The translations under genes were made by a program, and so were the position numbers. From the NCBI GenBank assembly GCA_936908745.1, contig CAKZFX010000022.1:95570-159569 (forward strand): a stretch of 64,000 nucleotides of DNA. The letters run 5' to 3'. Shown in pieces: positions 17,202-24,671 of this stretch (position 1 is the first letter of the stretch; each line of letters begins with the position of its first letter). The DNA is from an uncultured Chitinophagaceae bacterium (GTDB lineage: Bacteria > Bacteroidota > Bacteroidia > Chitinophagales > Chitinophagaceae). The notes beneath the pieces are model-generated. The model had not been told where the DNA came from, did no database searches, and worked only from the letters and a program-made list of their open reading frames with translations.

Positions 17202-17692
17202 CAGTTGTTTCTTCTTAAAATAATAATGCCGGAACAGGCGGCAGTAAGCACGGTTCCAATGATCAAATATCCGAAAATTGAAGCAGACACATATTTTACC
17301 ATATAACCTTTCTTGCCGCCAGCAATAATCTGGTCAATTTCTTCAGGTGTTTTGCCCTTTAACTTCACTAGTTCTTCTCTTTGATAAGCGGCTTCTTTTT
17401 CTACTAATTCCGGGTGCATTTTGATATAAACAAAGGTAAAAGCCACCATTATCAGCGTTACAATCACGAAGCAGCGAAATCCCTGGCTGAACAGTTCGGA
17501 GAATTTTGGGGTGTGGGAAATGGTACGCACATAACCAAACAATGTCCACACGATACCTGCTCCATAAATAGCGTAAGCGATATATTGAAGTCGTATATCC
17601 TGCTGGCCGGATTTATCAATGATCAGCGCCGTGGCGATCATCAGCAGACCCGTAATCAGTCCTTTGAGTGCAGGTGTTAGTTTTAACTGCAT
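17201..17692 (-). CDS. DUF4199 domain-containing membrane protein
   Basis: A 163-aa protein with four hydrophobic segments (about residues 8-25, 35-55, 70-92, 135-158) and a charged loop between TM3 and TM4 (KTPEEIDQIIAGGKKG). It matches the DUF4199 pattern known from Bacteroidota, usually found next to a dolichyl-phosphate-mannose-type GT2, as here. Its ATG follows the dihydroorotase-like stop codon without a gap, and its own stop overlaps the GT2 start. It may be a membrane partner of the GT2; no activity is known. Confidence 0.85.
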   Translation of the reverse strand: MQLKLTPALKGLITGLLMIATALIIDKSGQQDIRLQYIAYAIYGAGIVWTLFGYVRTISHTPKFSELFSQGFRCFVIVTLIMVAFTFVYIKMHPELVEKEAAYQREELVKLKGKTPEEIDQIIAGGKKGYMVKYVSASIFGYLIIGTVLTAACSGIIILRRNN

Positions 17693-18955
17693 TTATTGTA
17701 AAACGATTTTAGTTCCATTAATGATACCTGTCACTTTTCCTGTCAGTTCTTTGCCTGCAAAACCATTGTTGATAGATTTTGATTTCATCTCATTGGGATT
17801 GACCGTCCATTTTTGTGAAGGGTTAAACAATGTCAGCACCGCTTTTTGATTAACGTCAATAGTGGTTGCAGGAAGGTTGAATAGTTTCCGTGGATTCGTT
17901 GAAAGCAGTTCCACCCATTTTTCTTCTTTTAGATCGGGCATCGCTGTATGCAATGCGGCGTAAGCTGTTTCCAGTCCTGTCATTCCAAATTTGGCGTATT
18001 CAAATTCCAGCACTTTACTATCGTATTCATGTGGCAGGTGATGCGTGGCGATACAATCTACTGTACCGTCTGTAATTGCTTGTTGCAACGCTGCACGATC
18101 TTCTTTAGTACGGATCGGCGGATTTACTTTCAGGTTGGCATCGTATTCTCTTAAATCTTCGTCACAGAAGAATAAATGATAAGGCGTTACAGAGCAACTG
18201 ATGCCTGCGCCGCTTTCTTTTCCCCTTCTTATATATTCCAGCGATTTTTTAGTGGTCACGCCGGTAAAATGCAGTTTGGAATCCGCATAGCGGGTCAGTT
18301 TAATATCTCTTGCCACGATCAGTTCTTCGGCCATGGCTGGTTTGCCGGGGAGTCCTAATTGGGTGGAAACAATTCCTTCATTCATCAATCCCTGCGGATT
18401 GATGCTTTTATCATCCGGGAGTTGGATCAATGTGCCGCCAAAAGGCTTGATGTATTGCAAGGCTTTTACTAAAAGACCGGCTGACTGGATGCTGTTGACA
18501 CCATCGCCAAAAGCGACCGCACCGCTGTTTTTCATGTCATACATTTCGGCCAGCTCTTTTCCTTCGGCATTTTTAGTTACAGCGCCGATCGGATGAACGT
18601 TGACCGGCAGCGTAGCTGCTTTATGTGTAATGTATTCAACAGCGGCTTTATTATGAACCACGGGGCTTGTATTAGGGATCAGCATTACATCGGTATAGCC
18701 ACCCGCAGCGGCTGCGGCCGCACCCGTTTCCAGTGTTTCTTTAAACTCATAGCCGGGATCGGCAAAGTTGGCAAAAACATCGACCCAGCCGGGTGAGGCA
18801 TGGAGTCCGTCGGCACTGATGGTTTTATCAGCTTCCGTGTTGAGTGATGCACCGATATTGGTGATCATTCCGTTGTCGATAAATATATCTGCTAACTGGC
18901 CGTTGAAGGGAGAGGAAGGGTCAATTACCCTTGCTTGCTTAATGAGTATTTTCAT
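17693..18955 (-). CDS. Dihydroorotase-like protein lacking metal ligands and catalytic residues
   Basis: The fold and length (420 aa from the ATG at 18955) are those of class I dihydroorotase/amidohydrolase, for example PGWVDV near 55-60 and GGYTDVMLIPNTSP near 85-98. The catalytic residues are gone. The HxH metal motif reads F61-A-N63 and the substrate Arg is A65. The histidine of the 'TPHH' motif is Tyr (TPYH, 257-260), and the catalytic Asp of 'TDHAPH' is His (THHLPH, 304-309). It is therefore probably inactive. Non-catalytic homologues (PyrC' of Pseudomonas) support aspartate transcarbamoylase assembly, so a structural role is likely. The frame is open to 19000, but M(KILIK) fits the family. 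It is the first gene of the run into DUF4199 and two glycosyltransferases. Confidence 0.88.
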   Translation of the reverse strand: MKILIKQARVIDPSSPFNGQLADIFIDNGMITNIGASLNTEADKTISADGLHASPGWVDVFANFADPGYEFKETLETGAAAAAAGGYTDVMLIPNTSPVVHNKAAVEYITHKAATLPVNVHPIGAVTKNAEGKELAEMYDMKNSGAVAFGDGVNSIQSAGLLVKALQYIKPFGGTLIQLPDDKSINPQGLMNEGIVSTQLGLPGKPAMAEELIVARDIKLTRYADSKLHFTGVTTKKSLEYIRRGKESGAGISCSVTPYHLFFCDEDLREYDANLKVNPPIRTKEDRAALQQAITDGTVDCIATHHLPHEYDSKVLEFEYAKFGMTGLETAYAALHTAMPDLKEEKWVELLSTNPRKLFNLPATTIDVNQKAVLTLFNPSQKWTVNPNEMKSKSINNGFAGKELTGKVTGIINGTKIVLQ

Positions 18956-19007
18956 TAAATGGCGAAGATAAAGCTTGTTTTTGGTACTGAAAAATGGCAA
19001 AATGCCT

Positions 19008-19015
19008 TACTTTTG
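19008..19015 (+). promoter_or_regulatory. -7 box TACTTTTG upstream of tRNA-Pro
   Basis: TACTTTTG matches TAnnTTTG, 37 bp before the mature tRNA 5' end. This leaves a short 5' leader for RNase P to remove. Confidence 0.5.
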
Positions 19016-19052
19016 CTGTCCCCTTATCGTTCGTAGAAATGATAGATAGTCT

Positions 19053-19126
19053 CGGGACGTAGCGCAGCCCGGTAGCGCACTAGCATGGGGTGCTAGGGGT
19101 CGCTAGTTCGAATCTAGTCGTCCCGA
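19053..19126 (+). tRNA. tRNA-Pro (anticodon GGG)
   Basis: A full cloverleaf can be drawn. The acceptor CGGGACG pairs with CGTCCCG (19119-19125), with discriminator A at 19126. The D-stem GCGC/GCGC is at 19062-19078. The anticodon stem CTAGC/GCTAG encloses loop ATGGGGT, with anticodon GGG at 19087-19089. The variable loop is GGGTC and the T-stem GCTAG/CTAGT encloses TTCGAAT. CCA is not encoded. It decodes CCC/CCU proline codons. It is followed at once by a terminator and stands alone on the plus strand. Confidence 0.97.
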
Positions 19127-19130
19127 CTTT

Positions 19131-19163
19131 AGCCTGTAAATCATCGTATTTACAGGCTTTTTT
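19131..19163 (+). terminator. Rho-independent terminator after tRNA-Pro
   Basis: A perfect 10-bp stem (AGCCTGTAAA / TTTACAGGCT, arms 19131-19140 and 19149-19158) with an 8-nt loop is followed by TTTTTG and a second T-run. Confidence 0.9.
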
Positions 19164-19256
19164 GTTTTTCCTCAAATCATTGAAGAAGAACCCATCCTTA
19201 CGTAAATAAATCGGGCATTGCTTTAACTTACCCGGCCGGAGCAGCCGCTGGACTAT

Positions 19257-20342
19257 TTACTTAAACAGGCCATTAAAATTTTCTGCTTTTGCAGCGGTTG
19301 TTTCAAAGAAACAGCTTTGATCATTTTGCCCGGGGCTTCCTTCCCGCACTGTATTTTTTGTGTGCTTCAGGCACAGCGCATTGGCATTATTGCCTTGCCA
19401 GTATTCAACGGTAAAAGGATAAGTTGTTTTTTCAAATTTTCTTGCCGTTTTCTTGAGTCGTTTTATCCTTGTTTCCAGTATTTGCCTAATATGTTCTGCG
19501 CTCATACCGTTATTTATTTTGCCTACACTCCATTCTTCATTCGCGCCTTTTAGCGGTGTAATGGTAATTTGATTGCCATTTACAGCATACGTACCGCTTT
19601 CGTATTGCAACACATTTACAGGGTTGGTGGCGAGGGCCGAGGCTGCATTGTAAACAAACTGGTAAGAGCCATCTGCATTGAATTTATATTGATATGTCCA
19701 GAAGCCACCGGTATAATAACCGCTCATACTTCCATACGCAGCGCCATATTTTTCCATCGACCGGGCTTCCCATATTTTCCCTGCAAGAGTTGATTGAATG
19801 TTATCGCTTTTTGTTGCAGGTTTAGTTTCAACAGCTGTTGTACCTGGGGAAATTTTCGTCAAGCTCAGTGAGTTAACAAAAGTCAGCAATTCATCCTGGT
19901 ATTTATCAGTGTTGCTCATTAATATTACACTTACCATTTTTTCCTCCCCGGTTGCTGTCAGCAATGTGACTGATCCCTTTTGAGTGCCATCGGTATAGCC
20001 AGCAGTGCCCGAAATAATATTCCAGCCATTTGTCATTAACGGCTCCTGCATAACGGGTGCACCGTTTACCTGTACCGTTGTTTTTACCAACTTATTCCAG
20101 TCTGTATTAAAATTTTCAGCAGCCTCCGCTTTTGATTCGGTGGCCTTGGTGATAAGAGCGATGGCATAAGCGCCTGTTTTATTGTCGGTGACAGATAGCT
20201 GAACGCCACCCTCATTTTGCTGTTGTTTCCAGCCTTTGGGGAAATTATAGCTGACCACATCAAAAGACTGCTTTTGTGCAAAGCTGTTTATAGCCATGAG
20301 TATAATTGAATGAAAAACGAGTAATTTTTTTAATAGTCGCAT
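19257..20342 (-). CDS. Secreted two-domain protein of unknown function
   Basis: Unrecognised at the family level. The frame is open to 20366, but the ATG at 20342 gives a clean signal peptide (MRLLKKLLVFHSIILMAINS...FAQ), so I chose it (361 aa). Residues ~20-170 look like the 'PsbP/DUF1795-type' small beta-sheet pattern (FDVVSYNFPKGWKQQQ; VSVILMSNTDKYQDELLTF); this is only a resemblance. Residues ~185-300 resemble a lipocalin-like domain: a W/Y-rich opening (GKIWEARS..YGAAYG) followed by YQYKFNADGSYQF and GTYAVNGNQITITPLKG. A short Thr-rich linker joins them. It is monocistronic and likely periplasmic. Confidence 0.8.
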   Translation of the reverse strand: MRLLKKLLVFHSIILMAINSFAQKQSFDVVSYNFPKGWKQQQNEGGVQLSVTDNKTGAYAIALITKATESKAEAAENFNTDWNKLVKTTVQVNGAPVMQEPLMTNGWNIISGTAGYTDGTQKGSVTLLTATGEEKMVSVILMSNTDKYQDELLTFVNSLSLTKISPGTTAVETKPATKSDNIQSTLAGKIWEARSMEKYGAAYGSMSGYYTGGFWTYQYKFNADGSYQFVYNAASALATNPVNVLQYESGTYAVNGNQITITPLKGANEEWSVGKINNGMSAEHIRQILETRIKRLKKTARKFEKTTYPFTVEYWQGNNANALCLKHTKNTVREGSPGQNDQSCFFETTAAKAENFNGLFK

Positions 20343-20583
20343 GGTTATAGGCTTATGGTATTTCATAAAACTACTTTAAAGGGAAAACGGGAGCAATCAT
20401 TAAAAAACATGATTTCCGGATCGAAATCGGACAACGAGTATTTCACCAAGACAAAACATGTGCATTTATTTTTATATAAATAGAGGGCTGCTGCGAACAA
20501 AGTGGCGGTCATTTCATTATCTTGCATGCTCACACCCCTCCATAATTCCCAGCCCATACACTTTACTATTTAAAAAATTAGTG

Positions 20584-21222
20584 ATGCCAATTAGTATATT
20601 ATTAATTGACGATCATAAACTATTGATAGAAACATGGAGGGATTTGTTGAGCAGGGATGAGGATTTTATCATAGGAGCGATCGCCCATACACCCGAAGCG
20701 GCAAGGCTGGAACTGAAAAACTGGGTTCCGGATGTCATTGTTTGTGATATCAACCTGGGTTCAGGAAAGGAAAGTGGTTTTAAACTGGTGCCCGGCTTAA
20801 GAGCCATGCGCCCCAAGGTTGCTATTCTGGCCGTATCCGCTTTTGCAGCCCCGGCAATTGTAAAAAGAATGCTGGATATTGGTGCTAATGGATATGTAAG
20901 CAAGCATTCACCTTTTAATGAACTGGTGACTGGTATCAAAACGGTATATAAAAAAGAGCCTTATTTATGTAGTTATACCCTGGGGCAAATTGCTGAAATG
21001 ATGCCCGGTGATCCACTGGATGAGGCGAAAATTGCAATCCTGACGGAAAAGGAATTACTCATTATGCAGCAGGTAAGAGATGGTTTTTCCAGTGTCGAGA
21101 TCGGCAAGAACCTTGGTATCTCTTCAAAAACTGTGGATGCGCACCGCTATCATATTTTGCGAAAACTGGATCTGCCGAATACCGCTGCTGTAATCGGGTT
21201 TATGAAGAGGCATGGGTTGTAA
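20584..21222 (+). CDS. NarL/FixJ-type response regulator (orphan)
   Basis: A 212-aa two-component response regulator. The receiver domain has the acidic pair DD (residues 9-10), phosphoacceptor D55 (VIVCDINLG), a conserved Ser/Ala near AVSAFA and Lys in GYVSKHSP. The C-terminal LuxR-type helix-turn-helix reads LTEKELLIMQQVRDGFSSVE and then IGKNLGISSKTVDAHR. The frame is open from 20458, but M(PISILLIDDH) at 20584 begins the receiver domain. No histidine kinase lies nearby, so its partner is elsewhere. In Bacteroidota such regulators often pair with soluble or 7TM kinases encoded at distant sites. Target genes are unknown. Confidence 0.93.
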   Translation: MPISILLIDDHKLLIETWRDLLSRDEDFIIGAIAHTPEAARLELKNWVPDVIVCDINLGSGKESGFKLVPGLRAMRPKVAILAVSAFAAPAIVKRMLDIGANGYVSKHSPFNELVTGIKTVYKKEPYLCSYTLGQIAEMMPGDPLDEAKIAILTEKELLIMQQVRDGFSSVEIGKNLGISSKTVDAHRYHILRKLDLPNTAAVIGFMKRHGL

Positions 21223-21291
21223 AGCAAAAGATTGCAGATGCTATACAAAAAATGTATATTAGTAAGCGAATCTTTTAGCTCTGCTCTAATT

Positions 21292-21840
21292 ATGCGAACC
21301 TTACTTGCTTTGTTATTGCTTCTGCAACCAGCTTCTCTTTTTTCACAAGCCGATACATTGTTTTATATCAACCGTGCTGATAGTACTTACTATTTTGACA
21401 AGGAAAATAATAAGTATGTATATCCAAAACTGGGTATCAGTCAGGTTGGAAGAGATTCTGTTTTCTATAAAGGAGACCTCGTGTTTTATAAAAAACCTTC
21501 AGAAAAAGACAGAGACTATTTTTTGGAAGTTTTTACTGATAGCGTTTTGATTATTAATTTTTGGCGTGAGCAGGACAGGGGAGTAAGCGATCCTATGCTG
21601 ATAAAACGGAATTGCCTGCGCATCATCAATTTGCGCCAACCTGGAAAAGTTTATTATGTGGATGTTGAAAGAAGTCAGATTGCAGACACGAAGGAAGTAT
21701 ATGATATGTTTAAAAATGCAGGAGGTGAAATGACTATTATAGAGAAAATAGATTTTGCAGGTAATCAAATCATATTGAGAAATAGTATAAAGGGGTTTGG
21801 AAAATTCAATTTCATAGCAGAGAGCAAATGTGTTTTATAA
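21292..21840 (+). CDS. Small secreted protein of unknown function
   Basis: An unrecognised 182-aa protein. The frame is open from 21232, but the ATG at 21292 opens a textbook signal peptide (MRTLLALLLLLQPASLFSQ). The mature part has repeated Y/F-rich strands (TLFYINRADSTYYFDKENNK, VFYKGDLVFYKKP) that look beta-rich. It is AT-rich compared with the housekeeping genes. The next gene starts 38 bp later, has the same layout (signal peptide plus beta-rich domain) and is likely co-transcribed. It is probably lineage-specific. Confidence 0.7.
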   Translation: MRTLLALLLLLQPASLFSQADTLFYINRADSTYYFDKENNKYVYPKLGISQVGRDSVFYKGDLVFYKKPSEKDRDYFLEVFTDSVLIINFWREQDRGVSDPMLIKRNCLRIINLRQPGKVYYVDVERSQIADTKEVYDMFKNAGGEMTIIEKIDFAGNQIILRNSIKGFGKFNFIAESKCVL

Positions 21841-21878
21841 AAAATGTATCAGCTTTGATAAAATCCAAACTTCATTTT

Positions 21879-22367
21879 ATGCTAAGAACATTGATTATCT
21901 CATTGCTGTTATTTTTTTCTGTGCATGTATATTCACAGCCTGTTTCGTATGAGCAGCAATCTTTCAATATTTTTTTCGACAGTATTTATAAAGAAAGGTA
22001 TTTAAGTTTCAAGACTGTTGAGTTTAATGGCTATAGTGAAGAGAGGCAGACAGACTTTGGGCTCTATGAGAATTGTTTTAGTAATGCCGATTCTATTCAT
22101 GTTATGTTAAGAATGAACTCTTTCGGAAAGGAATTTCCAAAAATTCCTATCTCAGTCTCACAAGTGAAAGATTTGAAGTTTAAAAAAATCAGAATACGAT
22201 CAAGGAAAAGACTGAAAGTTTTTCTCTATAGTGCTAATGAAATAAATCAGAAAGTCTATGTGATGATTGATATAACTAAACAATATAGCTATACCGATTC
22301 GTATATATTTGAATTTAAAAAAGATGGTAGGCTTATTCGATGGTGTAAAACTGGAGTTATATATTAA
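21879..22367 (+). CDS. Small secreted protein of unknown function
   Basis: An unrecognised 162-aa protein. The frame is open from 21828, overlapping the upstream gene, but the ATG at 21879 starts a signal peptide (MLRTLIISLLLFFSVHVYS). The mature protein is rich in Phe, Tyr and Lys (QQSFNIFFDSIYKERYLSF; KIRIRSRKRLKVFLYSANE) and probably periplasmic. Like its neighbour it is AT-rich. The two may form a small lineage-specific pair; no function can be read. Confidence 0.65.
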   Translation: MLRTLIISLLLFFSVHVYSQPVSYEQQSFNIFFDSIYKERYLSFKTVEFNGYSEERQTDFGLYENCFSNADSIHVMLRMNSFGKEFPKIPISVSQVKDLKFKKIRIRSRKRLKVFLYSANEINQKVYVMIDITKQYSYTDSYIFEFKKDGRLIRWCKTGVIY

Positions 22368-22543
22368 TAGATTTGATATGTTTTTTCACAGATAGTCTTT
22401 TTTGCTCTAATAAATAAAACCTTCTTCTAATCACCATCGCCATACTTGGCACTATTTTTCCTTTCAACTGAACCCCACCCATTGGCATATCCACCGCAGC
22501 CAATTCCAACCTGCTCATTTTTTTAATATTTAAACAAATCAAA

Positions 22544-23311
22544 ATGAAACAAATGAGCTTTTTACCGGGTAAAAGTGCGGTTTTGGTTGCTATTGCCCTC
22601 GTTAGCAGTGTGTTATTTACAGGCTGCCTGAAAAATGATGACAACAATAATAATACCTCGGACAATGCCGGCCTGATGGCATTTAACCTGGTGCCCGACC
22701 GGTCATCGGTTGCCGTCCGGCTTTCGGGCAACAGCCTGACCAACGTGCCGCTGGCCTACAACAACTTTACAGGCGTGTACCTGGGCGTTTTTCCGGGCAA
22801 CCGCAACGTAGAAGTATTTGATGCAAACGGTATGCTGACATCAACAGCGGCATTCACATTTGCACCTAACCGTTTTTATTCGCTGTTTGTAGCGGGAGCG
22901 AATGGTTCTTACCGCAACATTCTTACAGAAGACAACTTTGATGATCTTTCGGCTTCAGGCACTGCCTATGTACGTTATATCAATGCGATTCCTGATTCGG
23001 CAAGGCCGACGGTGACGATTACGGCAGGCGGTTCGGCGGTGGTAACGGAACAACCAGCATTTGGTACGGTGTCAGCATTTACCGCCGTGAATCCCGGTTC
23101 CGTTACGATTGACCTGAACAACGGAACAACGATAGATGCAGATCGCACGATCACATTGGAAAGCCGGAAAGTATATACCATCCTGCTGACAGGTATTCCG
23201 GGTTCTACGGCAACGCCGGTTGAAATTAAATATATCGAAAACGGTATTGTAGATGAAAATACAGGCGGTCGTATAGCAGCAGAAGGTGCGTCGCAGAAAA
23301 GTGCTAACTAA
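22544..23311 (+). CDS. DUF4397 domain-containing lipoprotein
   Basis: The 255-aa protein has a lipoprotein signal with lipobox LFTGC (Cys near residue 28), then an Asn/Asp-rich spacer (LKNDDNNNNTSDN) and tandem immunoglobulin-like DUF4397 modules: NLVPDRSSVAVRLSGN, then YVRYINAIPDSARPTVTITA. It would be anchored in a membrane with beta-sandwich domains facing out. DUF4397 proteins are common in Bacteroidota; their function is not established. A strong terminator follows. Confidence 0.9.
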   Translation: MKQMSFLPGKSAVLVAIALVSSVLFTGCLKNDDNNNNTSDNAGLMAFNLVPDRSSVAVRLSGNSLTNVPLAYNNFTGVYLGVFPGNRNVEVFDANGMLTSTAAFTFAPNRFYSLFVAGANGSYRNILTEDNFDDLSASGTAYVRYINAIPDSARPTVTITAGGSAVVTEQPAFGTVSAFTAVNPGSVTIDLNNGTTIDADRTITLESRKVYTILLTGIPGSTATPVEIKYIENGIVDENTGGRIAAEGASQKSAN

Positions 23312-23334
23312 GGAAAAACCTTCTACTGCTTTCA

Positions 23335-23367
23335 GAAAGGGCTTCAAAAGAAGCCCTTTCACTTTTT
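23335..23367 (+). terminator. Terminator after the DUF4397 gene
   Basis: A perfect 11-bp stem (GAAAGGGCTTC / GAAGCCCTTTC) with an AAAA loop is followed by ACTTTTT. Confidence 0.9.
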
Positions 23368-23413
23368 AATCCTTCAAGATATCGGCAGCATTCTTCTTCA
23401 GCCGGTTGGAAAT
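23366..23413 (-). pseudogene. Remnant: last codons of an AsmA-family gene
   Basis: Read on the minus strand this gives ISNRLKKNAADILKD followed by TAA. The intact AsmA gene at 26058-29144 ends IFNRPKKNATDTLKN followed by TAA. The frame is conserved over all 16 codons (stop included) without an indel, and the similarity stops abruptly upstream. It is therefore a fragment of a second AsmA copy, or the product of a duplication of the gene end. Confidence 0.8.
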
Positions 23414-23941
23414 ATTGATTAGGATATAACTGTTTAATGAGTATGCACTTACAGACGAGATGCTGACTCAGTTTGAAAACTATATTTTCCCAATCCTCTT
23501 GCTATTATCAGGTTATTATTGTATATTGTAATTAAGCACCTCCCGTTTTTTACTCCAACACAGATGAACGCATACTAAAGGGAGCAACATATAGTGCTGC
23601 TTATACTTTCCTGAAAGAAAACGCCCGTAAGGGGTTTTAATCGTATTGATAAATACGTTAACAATTGTATAAGCACTTTATGAAGCACAACTATTTTTTT
23701 TCCAAATCTTGTCATCACTTTATTTATCTGCAACAGCCGTGGGCGCCAGCCGGGCGGTTTTGTTATTGGCACAGCTACACCTGCCAGGACACTCATCGTT
23801 ACCGGATCTTTTGCGGCTACCCAAAGGAGCAGCAGCTTAGCCTTGCTGTTGCCGGGTGTATTCAACCTGGCATACATCCTTCGCAAACATAACTTTCACT
23901 TTAGTTATAACTATTTCTCTAATTGTTAAAATCAACAAACT
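23414..23941. other. Gene-poor interval with a possible hairpin and a more GC-rich patch
   Basis: No gene is supported here. At 23618-23638, AAAACGCCC-GTAA-GGGGTTTT can fold with one bulged G and may be a terminator. From about 23730 to 23885 the base composition becomes clearly more GC-rich than its AT-rich flanks. Two overlapping frames are open there: a minus frame through VTMSVLAGVAVPITKPPGW, and a plus frame through GFVIGTATPARTLIVTG. This could be a decayed gene fragment, but I cannot tell which frame was coding. Confidence 0.4.
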
Positions 23942-24625
23942 ATGAAACTGAAAATGATTTTCCCGGTTATTTTAGTCGCTCTTTCTTTTTCTGCATTTCC
24001 CCAGGCAAAAATTGGTACCAATCCGACAACAATTTCCACAGATGCTAATTTGGAGGTGGAAGCAACGAATAATAAAAAAGTATTGGTTCGTAAAAGCGAT
24101 GGTTCCTTTGTAATTGAAAACACGCCTTCGGGTGCCAGCACAGATAGTATTCTGACAATTGATAACAGTGGCAATGTCAGGCGCAGGCCTCAATCAACCC
24201 CTTATTTGAAACTTGCAGGCACCATGACAGTGATACATTTTTCTTCAACCGGTTTTTTCATACCTGTACACAGTCTGGCTCAAATTTTCAGAAACGATAT
24301 CACCTATAATTCGCAAAGGGGTGAGATGACAGTGACAAAGCCCGGGATCTATTTTTGTTCCGTTTTTTCCCTCTCGGAAGATCTTCCTGATGGGGTTCGA
24401 AATGAAAACTGCATAGGGGTCTATGTTAATGACGTACTTGTGGAGCCTGTGGCTTGTGCACGAAATCCCCAAACGACCGGAACATCAGCCACGAATGCAG
24501 CCTTACATAGCTTAAATGCCGGAGATATAGTGTCAGTAAAATTTTCTTATGGCACAGGTGATACTACTGATGAGACATTGCAAATACAATTTGCTATCAG
24601 CCTCTATATGGTAAGCGAACTGTAA
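23942..24625 (+). CDS. Secreted protein with C1q/TNF-like jelly-roll domain
   Basis: A 227-aa protein with signal peptide (MKLKMIFPVILVALSFSAFPQ). A short N-terminal stretch (KIGTNPTTISTDANLEVE) is typical of Bacteroidota surface and tail-fibre-like proteins. Residues ~95-227 carry a C1q-like pattern: a strand before ITYNSQRGEMTVTKPGIYFC, then GVYVNDVLVEPV, LNAGDIVSVKFSYG and the closing LQIQFAISLYMV. C1q-like domains usually form trimers and bind ligands. It lies 46 bp upstream of a T9SS cargo gene, and the two may form a transcript for surface proteins. Both lie between direct repeats, suggesting an inserted cassette. Confidence 0.72.
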   Translation: MKLKMIFPVILVALSFSAFPQAKIGTNPTTISTDANLEVEATNNKKVLVRKSDGSFVIENTPSGASTDSILTIDNSGNVRRRPQSTPYLKLAGTMTVIHFSSTGFFIPVHSLAQIFRNDITYNSQRGEMTVTKPGIYFCSVFSLSEDLPDGVRNENCIGVYVNDVLVEPVACARNPQTTGTSATNAALHSLNAGDIVSVKFSYGTGDTTDETLQIQFAISLYMVSEL

Positions 24626-24671
24626 ATAAAATACTCATCAACTTATTTTCAAACACCTAATAAAAGATTGT

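Larger units (their letters stand above)
23314..23413. repeat. Left copy of an imperfect 100-bp direct repeat (partner 26007-26105)
   Basis: Aligned by eye with 26007-26105, 81 of 100 positions agree, with one gap. The copy includes a terminator hairpin and the last 16 codons (including stop) of an AsmA-like reading frame on the minus strand. Both copies are in the same orientation and flank a ~2.6-kb segment with two surface-protein genes. Confidence 0.85.

Noticed and set aside
20343..20583. Short minus-strand frame (20363-20557) between the secreted protein and the response regulator
   Set aside because: No signal peptide, no start context, no domain; the 240-bp gap shows nothing I can support apart from low-complexity AT-rich DNA.
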